From assembly GCA_920105625.2 (NCBI GenBank), contig OV050030.1:182408315-182472314 (forward strand): 64,000 bases of DNA. Direction: 5' to 3'. Origin of the DNA: Clusia tigrina (lineage: Eukaryota; Arthropoda; Insecta; Diptera; Clusiidae). Positions 60,571-64,000 of the stretch are shown piece by piece. Position numbers and translations under genes: made by a program. The notes under the pieces were generated by a model. That model had not been told where the DNA came from. It made no database searches and saw only the letters and a program-made list of their open reading frames with translations. Every line of letters starts with the position of its first letter. The stretch's first letter is position 1.

Positions 60571-62125
60571 CCTGCGTCGATCAGTATACTGCTACCCATT
60601 TCGAAAAACTATCGGTTTTCCCTTTCTGCAACCCCATTTTGTTGCGGCGTATAAGGTACCGTTAGCTGTCTCTTTCAGCCGCTTTCTTTGAGAAAATTTT
60701 GGAAAATAGTGTTGATGTATTCTCGTCCATTGTCGCTACGTAAACATTTTATTTTTCTGCCCGTCTGTTTTTCAACTGGAGTCTTAAAGTCCTTTAACAC
60801 TTGAACTATTTGATCTTTTGTTTTGAGGAAATATAAAAACATATATCGGGATTTGTCATCGATGAAGGTTAGTAAAGTAACGTGAACTACCCAATGATGA
60901 CTTATTGATCGGTCCGCATCTGTCGCTGTGCACTAAATCGAGTACATTTTTTGCACAACTCATCGATATTTGCGGAAATATTGTGTCTTCTGGTATTGCC
61001 TTCAATTTCAGCCCGTTCTTGCAAGCACTTAAAATTAACATGTCCATATATTGTGTGCCAGTTCAGCGCCTCATCTCTTTGTGCAATAACCCCAAAACAC
61101 TTTCTATCGCTTTACTTACGGAAATAAAGTTATTTATCAAATCTGGGACATGCAAAACGTTCGTTAATTACCACTGTGCCGCTTATTTTTACATCCCCAT
61201 AGCCGATCGCGTTTATAAACATGTTGCCGGGCAGTATAATCTTTTCGCAATATTCTTTATAATTTTCAAAAATTTTTCTGACACAACACACGTGTGTTGT
61301 TGCCCCAATGTCTATACACCAAACATGTTGCATCGATCTATTCTTTCTTTGCGATTCTGCGAAACTCATAAGGTACGTACGCTCTCTCTCTCTTCTTTCG
61401 TTCTGGCTTTTGCCTCTGCAATTCGCTGCTTTTTGTTCTTTGCTTTGTTATTTTGCCGTTGTACGGTTTTCGTTGCTCAGAGTTTTGTTTTGTGTTCTGG
61501 AAATTTCCATTCGCGTGCGCATGCATGAGATTTTCTTTTTTTTAGGTTTGACGAACGGCTTTATACGCTTCTTGCTGTCGCGCACCCTCTTCGACAATCT
61601 TCACCTTTATTGCACTTAATGGCGGTAACGTGTCCCTCGCCTCAATAGCAACAACAAAACTTTCGAATACTTTGGGCAAGCACGTCAACAAAATTATTAC
61701 CAACAACTCTTTCGGCACCTCCACCTCAGCCAATTTCTCAACGATTTCATTAAATTTACGGACTTGTTCCTTGATGCTAGGTCCCGACATCTTGTGATAG
61801 AGCAGTTTTTTAAATTGTAGAATTTGTCTTGCCGGTCCCTTTGGTTGATACGTTGCCTTCAGCTTTTACCAAGCTTGCGCGGACGTTGTGCAGTCTTTGA
61901 TTAAACTTACCTGGCTTAGCTTAACACACAGTAATATTGACGGCAGAGCTTTTCATCTTTGACATCAAACATAGCCACCTCCTCCGCTGTCGCATCCTCC
62001 GTCTACACCTGCCTGCCGCACACGACGCTCCAAAGGTCGGAATGGGCCAACACACTTCTCATTTGGCTGCTCCATGAAGCGTAATTGGAGTCGGCCAGTT
62101 TTTGAATCTGCAGAATCGAACTCAT
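60571..62125 (-). pseudogene. gag-pol: Copia gag, protease and integrase, decayed
   Basis: Gag starts at ATG 62125 (MSSILQIQKLADSNYASWSSQM) and continues through the UBN2-like core (61790-61542: KEQVRKFNEIVEKLAEVEVP, LTCLPKVFESF). The protease frame 61369-61130 carries WCIDIGATTHVC, where the catalytic Asp-Ser-Gly is changed to Asp-Ile-Gly. Integrase starts near 61047 (LDLVHSDRCGPI, SLGSSRYFTN). Its core (60780-60580) keeps GREYINTIFQNF and YTPQQNGVAERENR. The 412-like array interrupts it just after this block. Several frameshifts and stops are present. Confidence 0.87.
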
Positions 62126-62200
62126 CGATGCGTTGATTTTAACACTTACGCGACAAACACTTTGATTAAATCTTTTTTTACTTTTTATTGCCTAAATTTT

Positions 62201-62212
62201 GGGGCCATAACC
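62201..62212 (-). other. Copia-type internal tRNA-iMet primer site
   Basis: Minus-strand GGTTATGGCCCC directly follows the 5' LTR. Drosophila copia has a very similar site that pairs with an internal fragment of tRNA-iMet. Confidence 0.75.
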
Positions 62213-62378
62213 TATTAGATAATTGTTTATTAAACATATATTTATTTACGTCTTTACATCGCGCTGGCCATACTGGAAGTGATGAGAATGAGAAGAACTG
62301 CAAAAATTACAAAGGCAAGAAAGAATCTGCGTAGAGAAGGGTGTCCGCAGCAAATTAATTGCGTTGCACTTTCCAACA
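62213..62378 (-). repeat. 5' LTR of copia-type element
   Basis: This 166-bp LTR begins TGTTGGAAAGTGCAACGC on the minus strand. The CATTT duplication follows at 62379-62383. Confidence 0.92.
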
Positions 62379-62383
62379 CATTT

Positions 62384-63110
62384 TGTACACAAAAAGTAAA
62401 TATTACTGTGAAATATTAAAAATAGCAACATTTACCATCTAATATGAAATATTTTTCAGAGAAATAAATAGAACAATATATTACAAATATATAGACGTTG
62501 TGTTTTCTCAATTAGTTGATTATAAGAAGAAAAATAAAAGTAATAACTATAATAATAACAGTATAATATTAATAATAATAGTATAATAGTAAAAATCAAA
62601 AAATTATATTAATATTTTACAAAATTTTCTTTTTCTTTTTTAGGCGTTTTCTTCAATTTGTTTATTTAATTTTCAATTTTAAAAACATTCTCGCCTGGAA
62701 ACAAAATTTTTTTACTTTCATATTGCAATCGATATTGGAGGCACGGTCCATATGTTTTGGAATAAAATTATTTGCAATGAGTAAACCGTCTCCGTTTTGT
62801 AATGCAAATGTAAATATCTTCTGTTAGTTTTGATAACCGCCCTTCACTTAAATGTCTTCAATTGCAGTATAGTCGATTTCGTTACGCAATTTATGGCATA
62901 TGTAACCAGCAAGATTTTCAAGACCATTGTACGCCAGGCCTTCCAATGCTCTCTGTTCCATTCAAAAGTCGAATAGAAAATTGTAAGTAAAATAGGTTGT
63001 AGGCACAAGCGGTTCAACAATCTCCACGTAGTGAAGCCTGTACCAATTGTACAACTAGCTAGTGCTCCACTTACAATGTAAAATAATAATTTAGTTATTG
63101 TTTTTCAAGT
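62384..63110. other. AT-rich flank of the copia insertion
   Basis: AT-rich sequence with no supported coding frame. Confidence 0.5.
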
Positions 63111-63990
63111 AATTATATTAATAATAATAATTAGCACTATAAAATGTTTTAATATTTTGTATGGCCTCTTTAGCATCTATAACGACAATTAGTATTCTCC
63201 TCATGGTAAAAATCAACTTCTGCACATCGTATTCGTTTGTTATTTTATTTCATTCCTCTAGTATTGGAGTTTTGAGCTCTGCTCCATATTTTGGTTGCTT
63301 CTCGGCCGCCTTTTTTCATAAAAGTTCCCACAAATTTTCAATGGGGTAACTTTTTTTTAATTACAAAGAACCCACATTTTTACCACATGCGCCTTATGTT
63401 TTGGGTCATTATTTTGATAAAATTTCAATTGCGGAATGTTATCAATATTGAACCCACAATGATCTGCACTTTTTAGCAAAAGCGCTCGAAAATATCCAAA
63501 TATTGTTTGCATCCAGTTTTTTCTCTATGGAATCTAGTTCTCCTACTCCTTTACTGAATATGCACCCCAATACCATGACAGAAAGTTTGCCGAATCTAAA
63601 TATTGGAATAAAAGATAATACTTCGGTTTTCCAATGTGTTTAACGATTGGCGCCATAATCTATTAGGCCCACCATTTTCGTAAAGTATGATTTTCATCTC
63701 AATAGTCATTCGGTTCGACAAAGTACATCCTAGCGAACGACAACCACTTTGCAATGTATTGTGTTGAAAGTATTGGTTTTTTTGTGCAACTTTTCATATA
63801 TACTGGTACTTTATCAGGCGCTGCCTTACTGTTTCATAGGTAAACGCAAGGTCACCTTCTTCTTTGAGTTGACTTGAAAAGGTTCTCGTAGAAATCTGCG
63901 GATTTTCGACTACTTTCGTTACCAAAATTCGTTCTTTTCTATCTGATATTTTGTGCGCACCTTCCTTTTTTCGCGATTTAAAATATTATA
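63110..63990 (-). pseudogene. Decayed Tc1-type transposase
   Basis: Minus-strand frames give the second helix-turn-helix of a Tc1/Tc3-type enzyme near 63800-63950 (ERILVTKVVENPQISTRTFS, YETVRQRL). The DDE region follows near 63620-63720 (ILYENGGPNRLWRQSLNTLE), then VGEL-type text near 63560. The C-terminal PIENLWELL block lies near 63310-63345. Its N-terminus may lie beyond the window. Stops and frameshifts in every block, and loss of the first catalytic SDE motif, make it dead. No inverted repeat was identified. Confidence 0.75.
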
Positions 63991-64000
63991 GATTGTTTTT

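Noticed and set aside
60905..61528. 207-codon plus-strand ORF
   Set aside because: Shadow of copia protease/integrase on the other strand; composition only.

Overview
The window is a transposable-element graveyard from an insect genome. The mix of 412/mdg1-type and errantivirus-type Ty3/gypsy elements, BEL/Pao, copia, LOA-type and Jockey-type non-LTR elements, and vertumnana- and mellifera-type mariners points to a higher dipteran, perhaps a tephritid-like fly; the species is an inference. I found no convincing host protein gene, rRNA gene, functional tRNA gene or CRISPR array. Almost every coding region belongs to a mobile element and nearly all are broken by stops, frameshifts or deletions.

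Left part (1-21.6 kb). 335-2093 (-) is a decayed BEL/Pao gag-protease; 2401-4740 (+) a decayed LOA-type reverse transcriptase (RT)/RNase H; 4860-5340 (-) a Jockey-type RT scrap. 6686-15316 (-) is a complete-length errantivirus with both LTRs, a TATA target-site duplication, a tRNA-Lys primer site and gag-pol-env remnants. Its 5' leader holds five 43-bp tandem repeats and is split, just upstream of gag, by a 1.6-kb DNA transposon of a type I cannot classify (12105-13721). 17836-21190 (+) is a decayed hAT transposase gene whose intron carries a mariner (18316-19639).

Right part (21.6-62.4 kb) is one nested insertion. The outermost element is a copia-type retrotransposon on the minus strand (21631-62378, duplication CATTT). 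Its pol is cut twice: by a 1.3-kb solo LTR (22651-23945, duplication AACT) and by a 35.5-kb block (25108-60570, duplication CCTG). Removing either insert with one duplication copy makes the copia reading frame continuous.

The 35.5-kb block is a tandem 412/mdg1-type element, LTR - internal - LTR - internal - LTR. Its left and middle LTRs share a mellifera-type mariner that the right LTR lacks. The middle LTR looks like a hybrid, as expected from unequal crossing-over. The leader of the left unit, around a (TA)n tract, received three more insertions: a mariner deletion derivative (32228-33148), a second Ty3/gypsy element (33384-43167) that itself holds an LOA-type element (36122-40829, 13-bp duplication), and an env-bearing BEL/Pao element (43273-51300). 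Inferred order: copia, 412-like, mellifera mariner, tandem duplication, leader insertions, LOA.

The most unusual detail is at 43766-43810. The BEL primer-binding site continues for about 44 nt as the complement of the 3' half of tRNA-Thr, as far as the anticodon, with a C opposite anticodon position 34. That is what copying an inosine-edited mature tRNA would leave. To the right of copia, 63110-63990 (-) is a decayed Tc1-type transposase.
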